From NCBI GenBank assembly GCA_002077065.1, contig NAJO01000013.1, positions 1-64,000 on the forward strand: a stretch of DNA of 64,000 nucleotides, read 5' to 3'. Below the pieces are notes generated by a model. That model was not told the DNA's origin. It worked only from the letters and a program-made list of their open reading frames with translations, and searched no databases. This DNA comes from Cryoendolithus antarcticus (Eukaryota > Ascomycota > Dothideomycetes > Cladosporiales > Cladosporiaceae). The number at the start of each line of letters is the position of its first letter. The stretch's first letter is position 1. The position numbers and the translations under genes are program-made. Below are positions 9,923 to 21,608 of the stretch, piece after piece.

Positions 9923-11859
9923 CTATACACCCACACTCTTCGACTCTTCCAGTTTCGCACCCTTCGCACCGTCATCAGCTGCAGTCTCAGGCAGAGGCAC
10001 ATCCTTCGGCTCCGAAGCGTTCAGCACATCTGCCTTCTCGCCTTCGCCCTTGCTATCGGCCTCCACCTCCTGTGCAAGCTTCTCCGCAACGTCATCCGCG
10101 TCAGCTTTGCTGTCGGGCTCCGTGGTCTTCTCAGTGATCTCCTCCCCAGTCTTCTCATCAGCCTCCTCACCGTCTTCCGAATCGCTGACTTCGATTTCGT
10201 CATCGTCCTCTTCCGCCACATCTGCGGCACCATCGCCTTCCTTCAGTGCGGCTTGCTCTTTTGCAAGGCGGACTTCCTTGCCGCGCTTGTGGCAGTACCA
10301 GAAGACGAACATCAGGACTGCGATCACTGTCAGCGAGTAGCCCAAGCAGCATGGGGAAAGGATTGCAAGCACTGACTGAACACAGCCAAACTCATAACCA
10401 CATTCGTAGTCCCCACCAAGAACGGAAACCGCACCCTCAGAAACGTAACGATATTCCGCAACATACTCGCCACCATCCCCTGCCCGCTGACAAGACTCTT
10501 CAGCCCTGGTATCTTAGTCTTCTGCTTCTTCTTCGGGTCGCTATCTGTCTCCGCTGCCTGTATGCTAGGATCACCGCTTTTGTTAGCCTTCTCCATTTTC
10601 ACCTTCATGTCGTTGCCGGGCTTCTCGCTAGCCATAGCTAAGAGCTCCGGCCCCATGGTCCCACCAAGCTTGGCTGGCAAGCTCTTGACGAGCCTCTGAA
10701 CAAACGGCGGCATGGACTCGAATTTCTTCTCCAGAGTCGGTCCAGCCTCTTTCATCAGCTTGTCCATATCCTCGTAAGCTGTGGGAGCGCCGTTCATGAC
10801 ATCCTTGAGGCATTGCGTGAAGCGATCGTAGTACTTCTGACTGTCGGCGGAGAAGGAGAAGACGCGGTTGTTGATGCTGCTCAGCGACAAGTTGTCCAGG
10901 AGGACAGAGACTTCTTTCTCCTGTTTGTCCTTCGTAGCAGTCTCGTTGATGCTGCCGTCTTCGTTGTAGACTGGCTCGGAGAGGGAATCCTTATCCTTGG
11001 ATTTCGTCCAGGAGGCGGGAAGGGAAGGGAGAGACGGCAGTGCGGAAGCAGGAGGAACGAGCGAGGATGCGTATTGAACCCAGGAGCGGGTCATCGGGTC
11101 GTCTGTAGCTGTTGCGTCTTGCTTCTCCGATGGATCTGCAGCAGCGCTCGAGTCCTTCGTCTCCGAAGCTGTGCCTGTGCCCTCATTGCCGCTCTTCTTC
11201 AGCGTGGGTAGGTATGACGCCCATGTCCGCTTATCGCCTTGTGCCTGTCCATCACCTCCTTGCGACTTTGATGCATCTGACGAGGGCAGTCCTTTCGTAG
11301 CAGCCTCTGCCTCTTCCTGACTTGGCAAATCGAGACCCTTGTTTCGCTTGCTCTTCTTGCGAGCGAGCTCTGGCTTCTTCGCTGGCGTATCTTCTAGCGT
11401 CTGCTCGAGAGGATCTTCAACCTCCTCGGTCACTTCTGGCTTCTCAGATGTAGCAGCCGACTCAGCTACTGTACCGCTAGACTCCTCGGCTTTGCTGTCT
11501 GTGCTCGGCGCCTCTGCTGTAGCGTCCTTCGGTGCAGGATCCGACTGAGTCTGCTCCGCATCACCAGTACTCTCATCGGGCTTCGTCGCTGGGATAGCGA
11601 CTTGATCTGCAGCGCCATCGCCTTTCATTACAGCATCATCATCCTTCGACACTTCAACCTCTTTTCCATCGTCGGTGATTTGAGTGGCAGGAACGTCCTT
11701 AGCGCCACCTGCGTTGTCAGGCCCTCCATGTGAAGTGATCTTCGTTAAGAATTGCTCGTCCTCATCCTTCAACACTGGCTCGGTGGGGTTGGTCTTCTCG
11801 AGAGCTTCGGTGTTCTTCTTGGCGCGTGCAAAGGATGGGAGGGTGAAGTAGGAAGACAT
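9923..11859 (-). CDS. Acidic single-pass membrane protein, unknown function
   Basis: Two exons (11859-10377 and 10326-9923) are joined by an inferred 50-bp intron (10327-10376, donor GTCAGT, acceptor GACAG). They give about 628 residues. The join is supported because it completes one hydrophobic helix, NVVMSLAVF + MIAVLMFVFWY, followed by a positive stop (CHKRGK). The ~480-residue N-terminal side begins with a disordered Asp/Glu/Ser/Thr/Lys-rich part and then a more ordered segment (NNRVFSFSADSQKYYDRFTQ and on). The tail after the helix is very acidic. I do not recognise a named domain. The alternative to the intron is a frameshift in the assembly. Confidence 0.7.
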
Positions 11860-13070
11860 GGCTGAAGGGAGATGCTGGTTGGGAGGGTGAAACCGTTAGA
11901 AAGTACCTACTGGTCGCGAGGCAAGGCTTGAGCAATGCTTTTCTACTGCTCTATCGCCGTCTACGCCAGTTCTTCTCTGCCGCACCGCGATCACACGGAA
12001 AGCGGGACGTAACAAACAGACGTCACTGTGCTTGAGGTGTGGCTGAGGTGACAGGGATCGTCGAAGTCTGGCCGCTGAAGACTGATCTTGGCGGCGACCT
12101 CACCCCCCGTGCTAAAGCAATCCGTCATTGTCTGCTACATCTACAGAAGAACGCGCTCTGTCGTTTGTTGAAATAGTGTCACCTGTTAAGGTGAAGTGAT
12201 TGCCATTCCAAATTCTTTGTGCAATGCCAAGCACTGACAGAGGCTGTTCCATCGATACCTTATACAGGTTCACGTTGACACTCATAAACCGAGTCGCACA
12301 CCTCTACGCATCTTAGGTGACTTGATCGCTGTGATCGTGGTCGATAGCCATACATGCGTCTGCGGTGCGAACTTGTGCCTTCACTTGAGCCACACTACTG
12401 ATTAGTGAGCGCCCTCTATTGACTACAGCGGAAGTAGAGACTTGCTGGGAGCGAGCAGGGTCAAGGTCGGCCACCACCTGCTGCCAATCCTCGTCTGCTC
12501 CATTAGCAAATTCAAGCACTCGCTGGATGCCGTCGTGCCTGATCGTCGTTCTCCGCTAGGGCCAGGTTGATCCTCAAATGGCCCCGTCTCTACCATCAAG
12601 CCCCTGACAGTCAGGGACAGCAGGTAGGGGACGATCAAATTGAATTTCAATGCGAAGTGATAACTCATAATCACTAGAAAGGTGATATCGAGGGTGGTCC
12701 ACTTTCTCACTTCACTTCCGACTTTCATGCACTTCCGGACGACTTGATGTCACATGCCAGTGCTTACAGTCTTCTGTTTCTCACTTCCATCGAACACCAG
12801 CCGGAAGCAACTCACTCCCCGGTACGTCGTGCCCTTCGCTGTAGTAAAAGACGCACGTTGTAGTTGCAGAACCGTACCCGCTGCAGATCAGATCAGCTCT
12901 TACACTGACAAAGCTCAGACGACCCCAGCGAGCCTTTCGGATCGCTGTCACTCAGGTGTAGTACTTTCTCGGCGGCAGGTCTTTATATTTCCGCACACTC
13001 GGCACAACATATACCAGCATCATTGATAGGCTCACTGTCAAGAGAAACTCCGTCACGACACTGTACAGTC
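11860..13070. other. Divergent intergenic region, no gene seen
   Basis: About 1.2 kb separates the start of the acidic membrane-protein gene from the first exon of the Myb-like gene. It presumably contains both promoters. Open frames here are short and unsupported. No repeat is seen. Confidence 0.45.
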
Positions 13071-14493
13071 ATGGGTCCGATGACGGAGGATGTGGTCTTC
13101 GTCGAAGCCCTGTCGTTTTTCGGCACAGTCAAAAAGGAGATTGGCGGTCAGTCTGGCTTCAGTCCTGCGAAGCCGATTCTGACTGACACGGCGATCGCTT
13201 ATAGACGATGAGCGCAAGCCCTACCAGCGCAAGAAGTCCATGGCCCGGGCTGAAGATGTGGGTGGTCTATCCGCCAGTGCAATCAGCGGTTGCTGACTGC
13301 TCATCCAGGAGGACCACGCAGACTCTCCTCAGCCGAGCAAGAAACCCGTCAAACGCGAGATACAGAGGCCAGATGGCACAGTTGTGGTCAGTCTTGACGC
13401 TCGATACAGACGGATTGATACTGATCACAGTGCAGGCTAGGCCAAGACCTATCAAGCGCGACTACGACTCCGACGACGAACGCCTGATCCAGCTCAAGCA
13501 GATGGGCCACGCCGACACGTATGTCGCTACACAGCTCGCCAAAGAAGGTCGCGTGAAGTATAATGCCCGCACGATCAGCGGACGCTGGCAGCGCATTCGC
13601 AAGGTGCTCGAGGAGAAGGAGGAAGAGCAGCTGGATGAGGAGCTGACTGACTGGCACGAGGGCGAGGCGCGCTCCGTCCACCAATGTGAGCAACCGAGTA
13701 GCGACTGATATGCAAGCAGGACGACACATTGGAGACCATCATACAGCAAGTCGAGCGCAAGATCCAACAAGAGAAAGACCGTCTTCACGCCCGCAAGTGG
13801 CGCGAAGTCTCCCAGCACTTTGCCAACGTCACTCTGAAGCGCAAGTACACTGCGAACGCCTGCGAAGAGCGCTGGCACGCTCTCATGACCGGCACAGCCG
13901 ACCTGCCAATCGAGCATGATCCCGACAAAGAGGGTCGTGCGCGCAAGCGTGAACAGCGCCAGCTCGAGAGACAGGCTCGTCGCGCCACGGCAGCTGCTGA
14001 AGCGCAAGAGGTCGAAGACAGCAAGCAGCGTGCTCGTGAGCTGATTGAGGAGTCCAAGGCTGTGAAGAAGGAAGACGCCGAGCTAGTGAGAGCTGAGAAG
14101 GAAGCTGCGAGGATCGAGGAGAGGAAGCTGCGCAATAAGATCAAGAATGCTGGTGTTGCTGCGAAGAAGCAGCTCATTGCCAACAAGGAGGCGTGGCTTG
14201 CCTATAATAGGGCTGAGATCGCATGGGAGAAGGCCAAGATGAGGGCCACTGCTCATATACGCAAACATGGCGTCAGAGCGAAGGTCGTATCGAAGGTCAT
14301 TGTCGTGGACAGGTACAAGGACGACAGCGAAGTGGGGCTCTCGGCGGACCACGCGGTGATTATTAACGGTAACGGTGCGGTGGACAGCACCGCAGGCGGA
14401 TCTGCTGGTGAATCGAGAGGTGAGAAGCGCGCTCATCCTGATGTAGACGATGGGGAGGCGACTGCATGGAAGAGGGCAAGGTCCACTGCTTGA
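13071..14493 (+). CDS. Myb/SANT-like nuclear protein with coiled-coil tail, five inferred exons
   Basis: Proposed exons are 13071-13146, 13205-13257, 13309-13386, 13436-13675 and 13717-14493 (about 407 residues, all phases consistent). Introns 1-3 are 49-58 bp with branch-like CTGAC/CTGAT. The fourth (13676-13716) is 41 bp with a weak GTCCAC donor, and its 3' end could be 13719. The middle exon encodes a helical segment after KRDYDSDDERLIQLKQMG, ending TISGRWQRIRKVLEEKEEE. The last exon encodes a tryptophan-containing SANT-like unit (KWREVSQHF...EERWHALMTG), then a ~100-residue Lys/Arg/Glu/Ala coiled coil and a basic tail. This suggests a chromatin or DNA-binding protein. The first exon and exact start are the least certain part. 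Confidence 0.65.
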
Positions 14494-14957
14494 TTGCAGA
14501 ATCAATGTGCTGTAAAATGGCACGCGGCCCAGATGGACATGGTGAGTTGCTCCCAACGAGCATGCTTTGGCGAGGGCTGGGCACAGGAAGCCTGCGGCAG
14601 TATCGTAATCAAGGAGTAGCGGCAGCGGAGAGAGCTCAACTGGCTCCATGGACGCAGGACGGCCATGGCACGCGAGCCATGCGCCTTGAGGGCAGGCCCT
14701 GACAGGTGATCTTGTGCGGGTGTCGTGGATAGTAGTTCAAGTGCTTGATGGCAACCTTCGATAGATTAGCACCCTAACCTTTGGGTTTGAAGGTACTCAG
14801 CAGTGTAACGCGCGGTGGTCCTTCTTGGAGGCATGCACGACGACAAACCCTCACTGACACTTCACACAAGCGCTTGAGGGAGGCACTCATGGCAGCATGC
14901 GGATATCGACGGGTATCGCAGAGAAGATCGTAGTCGCCAGATGATCAGGTGTCCTCA
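14494..14957. other. Convergent intergenic region
   Basis: This 464-bp spacer lies between two convergent 3' ends. I see no gene, repeat or RNA structure. Confidence 0.45.
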
Positions 14958-15971
14958 TCACTCCAGTCCACCAACACTCTTGACCACCTCCTCGAAGTCC
15001 ACTCCCTCTTTCTCAAACTCATCCTGCACCCTCTTTACAACCACCCTCTGCCCCTCAGCCGTAAACCCCCCATCCTTATCCCGACACTCCTCCACAATCT
15101 CCGTCCACCTCCAAAACAGACTCTCCTTCCCCATCTCCGTCAATGTGGTCTTGAATTTCACAACCTTCTGCCTCCTCGACTCGATGACATCCGTCTCGCC
15201 CTCCCACTGCCACACAACCCATCCATGTCCCTCCATGTGCGTGAGCACGAATCGATCCAGATCCTGTAATTCCACTGCCTTCATCTCCACCAACGCGTGT
15301 GCATCAAGCATACTCTGGAAATCCAGATCCCAGCTCCCGCCCATCATAAGATATGCAGTCTTCTTCATGAACTCCCGATCAATGGCCGGCAGTACCCTCG
15401 TCTTGAAAAAGGCGTTCTCTTGTCCCTGCTTCACACCCTGCATCAGATCCTCTGAACCCCAGTGTCTGCTCACTCGTACAACAACCTCCTCTTTCCGGAA
15501 ACCGAGGTTCCAGCGGTAAGACAGCGGATTCGCGGGCTGCTCGAAGAAGAACGTCACGGGCCAGACGCCGAGGAAGTACAGGAGGGAGAAGTCGAGGGCG
15601 AACATACCAACTCGCCGGAGCAGGATGGTGACTTGTTCGCCTTTTGTGGTGCGCAGCGTGTCTACAGTCGCCGAGCTGGTGTATCCGAACAACGTCTGCA
15701 GGATTGCCAGGTACGTGGGTCCTGCACTGTAGGTCCGCCATAGTATGAGCAGGGCGATTGCTGCGTTGAGGATCACGGGTATGGTGAAGATCTGCTTCTT
15801 GTACTCGGGCGGATGGCGGTCGATGTGGGTTATGTAGACTTTCGTGGGGTCGAGCTGGTCGAGGAAGGATCTCAGGCGAGGGGAGGAAGCGGTGAAGGGT
15901 GTAGGTATTTTGGTAGGGTCGATTTGAGGAGGTTTGGGGACGCTCTTGGTTTGCCGCTTCGAAGGAGCCAT
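14958..15971 (-). CDS. Two-helix membrane protein, unknown function
   Basis: The 337-residue intronless protein starts with ATG at 15971. The N-terminus is basic and Pro-rich. Two hydrophobic segments follow: IFTIPVILNAAIALLILW (about residues 61-78) and a stretch around VGMFALDFSLLYFLGVWPVTFFF (about residues 120-142). The C-terminal ~190 residues are soluble, Trp/Glu-rich and charged. There is no signal peptide, so an ER or mitochondrial membrane location is possible. It resembles a lineage-conserved fungal protein in style, but I cannot name a family. Confidence 0.7.
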   Translation of the reverse strand: MAPSKRQTKSVPKPPQIDPTKIPTPFTASSPRLRSFLDQLDPTKVYITHIDRHPPEYKKQIFTIPVILNAAIALLILWRTYSAGPTYLAILQTLFGYTSSATVDTLRTTKGEQVTILLRRVGMFALDFSLLYFLGVWPVTFFFEQPANPLSYRWNLGFRKEEVVVRVSRHWGSEDLMQGVKQGQENAFFKTRVLPAIDREFMKKTAYLMMGGSWDLDFQSMLDAHALVEMKAVELQDLDRFVLTHMEGHGWVVWQWEGETDVIESRRQKVVKFKTTLTEMGKESLFWRWTEIVEECRDKDGGFTAEGQRVVVKRVQDEFEKEGVDFEEVVKSVGGLE

Positions 15972-16397
15972 GATGTGACGGGAGGGACTAGAGACTAATA
16001 CGACTACTCAATCGAAGCAGCGGCGTCAATGATTTGGGAAGCGCGAATGATCAGAAGCACAAAGCGGAGATGAGGGTGGAAGACTGTAGGGGAAAGTTGT
16101 GGAAGAACTCAGCGTCGTACCCACACTTGATGGTCGACCAATATGTGCCCTTCGATGACACGACACTCCCGCCGGTCTGCCACGATGTTGTGAGGGAAGC
16201 ACTGATATGGTGTCACGTTGTGCAAGGCTGCCTGGGATTGGATCAATGATCAAAGCGTGCGTGAGGTTGAGAATGAGGTTTTGGAGCACGTGACAAGTTT
16301 AGTTTCCATTTGCTGTCATGAGGCCAATCCGCTCTGACGAGGCCAAAGTGTGACTATATTGTCTACCGCAGAATCTTCATGCTCGCCACTCATGCCA
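15972..16397. other. Intergenic region between tandem minus-strand genes
   Basis: This 426-bp stretch holds the promoter of the two-helix membrane protein and the 3' end of the F-box gene. No further feature is seen. Confidence 0.45.
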
Positions 16398-18295
16398 CTA
16401 GAACAGCACACTTAATGGTACAGTCAACTCACCACCATCCACGCGCCTCGATGTCGCAACGTCCGGCCAGCTAGCAAGTGCACAGTCCGAATCCCGTACA
16501 TCAGGCTCAAGCAAGTACTCAATCTTAGACTGCATATCACCCAAGAAAGATCCAATAACATGCGTCTCTTGTGACTGCTCGTCCTGATTCTCAATCACCA
16601 CATTGAACGCCGGCTGCGCACGGCTTTCGCGGACACGACGCTGAGCTTGCAGACGTGAGAGTCGTAAGGAGCGGGAATACGATTTCTCGTCCTCTGCAGC
16701 GAGGTATGCGAGGTCGTCTGCGCTTATGGCGTGGTGCTCAATGGGTCGGCAGAGAGCTTGTAGCTTGCCATCGTAGTCACTGGGAGCGCTGATTGCTTGT
16801 AGTGATGGAAGATTGCCACCTGCAATAGACTTTGCGAGCACATCGATCGCAACGCCAGGGTGAACACAGTCCCAGTGCAGATGCTGCAGTGTTTGTGAGG
16901 CCAGCAGAGCCCTCTTGGAAGTATATGAAGTTCCGGCCAGTAACGCAGGGCTATCGTTCTGCTGCAGTCGAAACCTCCTGAGCTGGGGCAAATTGGCAAA
17001 AAGTACCTGCATCGCCCGGAGCGAATACAGATTGAGGTCTACGAGTGTGAGATTCCGTAGCCCCTGTGCTGCTCGCGAGTTTCGGAGCTGTTCGAGCCCA
17101 TCACAGGTAACGCCAGGTAACCGTTCCAGCCTCAGGGACTGCAAGGGCGGCAGAGAGACCAGTGTGCCGTCGTGGAAGTCATCTCTCGAGAAGCCTGACA
17201 CTGAGAAGTGCTTCAGCGAGCATAATCTTGCGATTATTGCAGCGACGGCTCCAATCCCGACCTCCCCTTCACTGACCACTCCATGCACAAGCACCAGCGT
17301 CTCAAGCCACTGCCAGTTGTTGTGACAGTCCATGAGTCCGCTGCTGTTCAGTATTGACGGGCTGCGCGAGTGCATGAGCCACACGTGTTCCCTGAGATGT
17401 GGCCGTTGCAGCAGCTTCGCGTAGTACCCGATACGCACGGTCTGTGATGGAAATGTGCAGCCAGACAAACTCTCGAGTTCCGTGCATCTCTCGATCACTT
17501 GCTCAAGCGTCTGCGACATGGGCGCCGACGGATTTCGAAAGCCATGGGCCGAGTCGTAGAGGCTGGTGGCGTGTAGTCGTCGGACCAAGAAAGCCAAATC
17601 TGGGGCATCTGTCAAAGTCCGAAGCAAAAGCTCCAACGGGCTCCTCGTCCGTGCCAGAGAAAGCATGCGCTTGGAGCCGACGGTAGGTAACGGCAGCCAC
17701 AAATCCCCATACAAGCTCACCATTGCCACCATAGCCCAACGCTTGCTGGTTAGGCATAGATTTCGCAAATCACGTTGGCGCGAGTCGATATATACGACTG
17801 AGTCCTTATGGTGAGCAGCCTCAAGATACGCCAGAATGCAGGTGTAGATCTCCGTCGGCAGCTGCTCGAAGACATGCGCAGGCAGTCTGCGCGTAGCTTT
17901 TCCATTGCGCGACCGCTGCGACTGAGGTCGAGCGCGATGTCGGTCAAGCTCCCATGGCGTCTTCGTCAGAGTGGGCGCTTCGCTGAATTGATATGTTCCA
18001 GGCTTGCGCTCCTTCTGCGACGTCGGCCAGGTGTGTCGTTGCATCGACTGGCGCTGTAATGTGTCTGATCCAAGTGACTTGGGTACGGGACCGCTGCTGT
18101 CATCTCGCACCACTTGGGTGAAGACGTAGACTTGCTTGACTGGTCTGACATCTGGTCAGTGACTGGTCTATTCGTTCCGTCAGGAACGACCGACCTGTTG
18201 GGCAGTATCTCCTCGACATCGGAAACATCTCGCTCGCGCGGAGCTTTGCGCCGTAGGCTCCTGGACTTCAGTAGCGACATTGCAGTGTGCTCCAT
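16398..18295 (-). CDS. F-box / leucine-rich-repeat-like protein
   Basis: The main frame (about 18144-16398) has an F-box-like helix (HVFEQLPTEIYTCILAYLEA) followed by LCLTSKRWAMVAMVSLYGDL, the usual F-box continuation. Irregular leucine-rich repeats follow (SLRLERLPGVT, NLTLVDLNLYSL, LRRFRLQQN). Such proteins are substrate adaptors of SCF ubiquitin ligases. The main frame has no ATG near its upstream limit. A likely first exon, 18295-18195 (MEHTAMSLLKSRSLRRKAPR), joins it through an inferred 50-bp intron (18145-18194), giving about 615 residues. The F-box half is secure; the 5' splice is tentative. Confidence 0.72.
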
Positions 18296-19312
18296 GCTTG
18301 TGCTCGATCATAAGTTGACAGCGATGTGAAGTCAGTGATGTCTGCAAACGAGCATGAGAGGAAGGAAGCATTGAGATTTCCAACGTTGAATTCAAAGTCC
18401 GGTCGCATTCACCTTAAGGCAAGTGGCGTGACACCGTGTGAGTGTTCGGGCGATCTAATCTCGATACATTACCACACGGGCCCTGAGCACCCAGCAACAT
18501 CAGCTGCAGGGCGATAGACGAGAGCGCCACGGGTCGCAGATCATTTCTCGCAGAGCAGCGTATCGCTAAACGTGATTGCGCCATTGGTCTCGCTGCCGAG
18601 TACTGCGGTAGCAAGCCGACACCCTCTCCGGATGTTTGACATGGCTGTCAAACCAGAAGAGGGACTTGCTTGGGAGGTGACGTTACGTCGCAAGCCACAC
18701 TGAGGTCGGCAGCTGCGGGGCACAGCTTCCCGACATGCCGATCATTGCTACGCGGACCCGATAGGCTGACATCGCGACTTCATTCGTGAGTGATCGGCGG
18801 TGGGATGAGGTTGTCCATTCGTCCACTGTGATGAACCTTCCACATGCATTTGAGCGCGTTGCTGATTTGATCTGCGGACAGCTACTGTCTAGCAGTGCAA
18901 ACAGAAAATCTCGCGCAAGACAGCCACCTGTCAACGACAGCTTTCAGTGTCAACGAATCGTCGCGATGCTATGGAAGCATGCTATCGCGCCTCGATGCTC
19001 ATACATGTCTTGTTGCAAAGTGAGGTTGAGGAGTGTTCACTTGTCAGCGTGGACGCAACCGCTGTAGACACGGCTGAGCCTTGCGATGCCTCCCGTTGCG
19101 GTTTCTGCCATTCAAGATGTTGACCTGAGTGCAGAAACGTCTTTTACTCCGACCGGGCAGGTCCACCAGTCACCGCGGACAGCTGAGTTCAGTCGTGACT
19201 AAGCACAGCCGTGCGTATCAGTCTGCTTCCGATACTTCCTCTCCTGTCTCATGTCGTAAATCAGGATTGGACAGAGTCATTTACTAGCATAAATAGCAGC
19301 GGTCGTAACAGC
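18296..19312. other. Gene-free 1-kb interval
   Basis: This lies between the F-box gene start and the 3' end of the next minus-strand gene. Open frames are short, overlapping and unsupported. It should contain the F-box promoter. Confidence 0.45.
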
Positions 19313-20845
19313 TCATACATATCCAGGCGTCGGAAATGAGGACGACTTCGCCGCGCGAGATCGACGTGATGCCTCAAGCATTTCTTCTTCAATGCTGACG
19401 TCGCCCTCGGCGTTCTTCCCAGGAAGCGGCGTATGTGGGGTGTTCACAATTCGGGCTTCGCGACTTGCCCCCATCAGTTCTTGCTCAGTCTCGTCGCTCC
19501 TCTCAAGCTGCATGCCAAGACAGCGACTGCGTATCCTCCTCATCATGCTTGCAATTTCGGGCTCCATCTTGAGCTTGGCCTCCGGATGCTCGATGCGGAC
19601 AAGCTGCAAGAAGTCGTCCGCATGCTCGAACTGCTCATCGAGTCTGAGCACAGCGACCGCGTGCAACATAAGATGCATTTGCTGAGCTGGCGGAAATTCT
19701 GTCTGCCAATGCCGAGCCAGCATACTGGTATAGTGCGAGTCATGATCCTCCTCACGATCTCCACCAAGGCATCGCGAGAGCACATCACATAGAGGACGCG
19801 AGTCGGGCTGCGATGTAGAGTGAAGCATCAATATAGCCCGATCGAAGTCCAGTCCTGGTGCGCGTGCTATTGTCGAATATGTTGTCAGGAAATCGTCAAA
19901 CCTGTCAGCCGGGAGGTTGTAAGGAGTTCCTTTATGGTCTTGCAGTGCCTTAAATAAAGCTACGCGCGCGGGATCGCAGGGCAGCCATGCCATATGGGTT
20001 TTGAGCCGTCGACCACTGCGTTGCATGGCGAAGGCACGCAGGAATATGTTCAGCGCAGGTATTGCTGAGCGGGTCGTCCGATCGGCCATGAGCGCCTCCT
20101 CGACCATACTACGAAGCAAGCGCCCTTTCCACAGAAATGGTGACATCGTCGACCCTTCCCAATGGTTCACATTGATGGTGGAACTACTCTTGACCGCGAT
20201 CTTTTCGTCCAGCTTCAGCCATTCCCACAGAATCTCTTCGCGGCCTTCTCTCATTACGATTGCCACGACGTCACGCCTGAAAGCATGCTCGTCTATGAAG
20301 TGAGGATCCTTGTATTGGCCGGTAGTCCACAGCCACCTCAAAATACGACTACTCGCCTCGTCCATTTGAAGTGCAGGAACGCGATCGGCAAATTTTAGTT
20401 TACCGACACGGCCAAGATATTGTCGGACACAGAGCGCCGCGACCTTAGTTTCGCAATGTCCCTGCTTTTGGAATGTCTCAAGAACTTCGAATGGGTGGAC
20501 ACCGCCGTCAAGCTCGCGTCTTGCGCTCTCCAGGCGGCGGTCGGCGGCATTTCCTGACTTCCCGGATAGCAGTGGTCCTGTCAGAATAGCTGCCATGTGA
20601 TTGTCCGCAAATGTAGCTGAGGAGTGGAGTGTCTGCTTGTTAGATCTTGTTGACAACGACGGGCCAGCCTGGTGGTTGAGTCCGACGTCGTGGGCGCTGG
20701 TAGGATGTACATCATCAAGATGCTTTCGAAAGCTCGTTGTTAATGCGGTGAGCAGACGCTGAGACTCTTTTGGGCTGAGTGGAAGCTGTCCATGAAGTTT
20801 GGCCGCAAGTGCTTTCCAGCCCTGTGCAGCGAGGGAGACCTTCAT
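19313..20845 (-). CDS. Probable mitochondrial helical-repeat protein, filamentous-fungal type
   Basis: The intronless 510-residue protein starts with ATG at 20845; the frame extends nine codons upstream without an ATG. The N-terminus (MKVSLAAQGWKALAAKLHGQ) is basic and amphipathic, as in a mitochondrial presequence. The segment AAILTGPLLSGKSG and the following run of alpha-helices resemble a filamentous-fungal family whose members I know only as hypothetical, PPR-like proteins with a conserved L-x-NPLF motif. The C-terminus is charged and disordered. A role in mitochondrial RNA handling or translation is a guess from architecture only. Confidence 0.6.
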   Translation of the reverse strand: MKVSLAAQGWKALAAKLHGQLPLSPKESQRLLTALTTSFRKHLDDVHPTSAHDVGLNHQAGPSLSTRSNKQTLHSSATFADNHMAAILTGPLLSGKSGNAADRRLESARRELDGGVHPFEVLETFQKQGHCETKVAALCVRQYLGRVGKLKFADRVPALQMDEASSRILRWLWTTGQYKDPHFIDEHAFRRDVVAIVMREGREEILWEWLKLDEKIAVKSSSTINVNHWEGSTMSPFLWKGRLLRSMVEEALMADRTTRSAIPALNIFLRAFAMQRSGRRLKTHMAWLPCDPARVALFKALQDHKGTPYNLPADRFDDFLTTYSTIARAPGLDFDRAILMLHSTSQPDSRPLCDVLSRCLGGDREEDHDSHYTSMLARHWQTEFPPAQQMHLMLHAVAVLRLDEQFEHADDFLQLVRIEHPEAKLKMEPEIASMMRRIRSRCLGMQLERSDETEQELMGASREARIVNTPHTPLPGKNAEGDVSIEEEMLEASRRSRAAKSSSFPTPGYV

Positions 20846-21608
20846 TCTTGTCGGAGTGTGGCGGGCGAACACGATGTTAGCGCTATAAGGGAAGATGATC
20901 GGGCTGTCCTCGATGAGCCCAAGCGATGTTCAAGGGACGCAGGAGCAACACCTGGAGACATGACAGGTCCCATGGCTGTGATTACGCTACCGCACCTCGT
21001 CTATGGCATGGAGATGGTCTTGTGTAACCTCGACAGAGTGATGTGGCATGAGAGTGACAGAAGTAGCGACAATTGCTTGGGAACCGCAACCGGCCTCACT
21101 ACTACCAGGTGCTGCTATGATCTCAGTATGTCCAATCCCACCTTGAACACTCGCGCTCCCTGGATTTCGGCCCCGGTGCGACCAACCATCCGTCGATGGG
21201 CTACGGTGTCATGATGCTAGAGAGGTGATCATGTCGCGCCTTCCCTTCTGTCAATCGGCTGCACCTCATGCATATCTCTTGGCACACTAGGCGCGTTTGG
21301 AAGTGCAGCTCTTCGCGACTTGCAGTGATGGCAGCAAGCACACGACAACACAACACATCACTGCCAACACCACCGCGAAGATATCGAGGAGTGCAACTTG
21401 CTGCTATCGTACTGTAGCTGCAAGGAAAGCGCTCTGCATACAACAAGAGCTCTTTCCATCACGCATCGCATCGCACCTCACTTCCTCCTTAGCCACGCAT
21501 CACTTCCTCTCTGGCTCGTCCACCTCATACCCAGGAGTGGACTGAGTCTGTCACTCCACTGCATAACCCACACCACATTGAGACGATCTGTCTCTTCATT
21601 CACACACA
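20846..21608. promoter_or_regulatory. Divergent promoter region (mitochondrial-type gene / DEF1)
   Basis: This 763-bp spacer separates divergent start codons. The last ~150 bp before the DEF1 ATG are pyrimidine-rich (repeated CACCTCACTTCCTCC-like tracts), which is common just upstream of fungal transcription starts. No discrete site is assigned. Confidence 0.5.

Noticed and set aside
9923..10372. Separate small gene encoding the acidic tail
   Set aside because: The frame has no ATG at its start and begins mid-helix. It is better explained as exon 2 of the gene starting at 11859.
13208..13708. Independent 166-codon gene before the Myb-like exon
   Set aside because: Its first ~75 codons are an out-of-frame reading of exons 2-3 and their introns. 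Only the part after 13436 looks coding.
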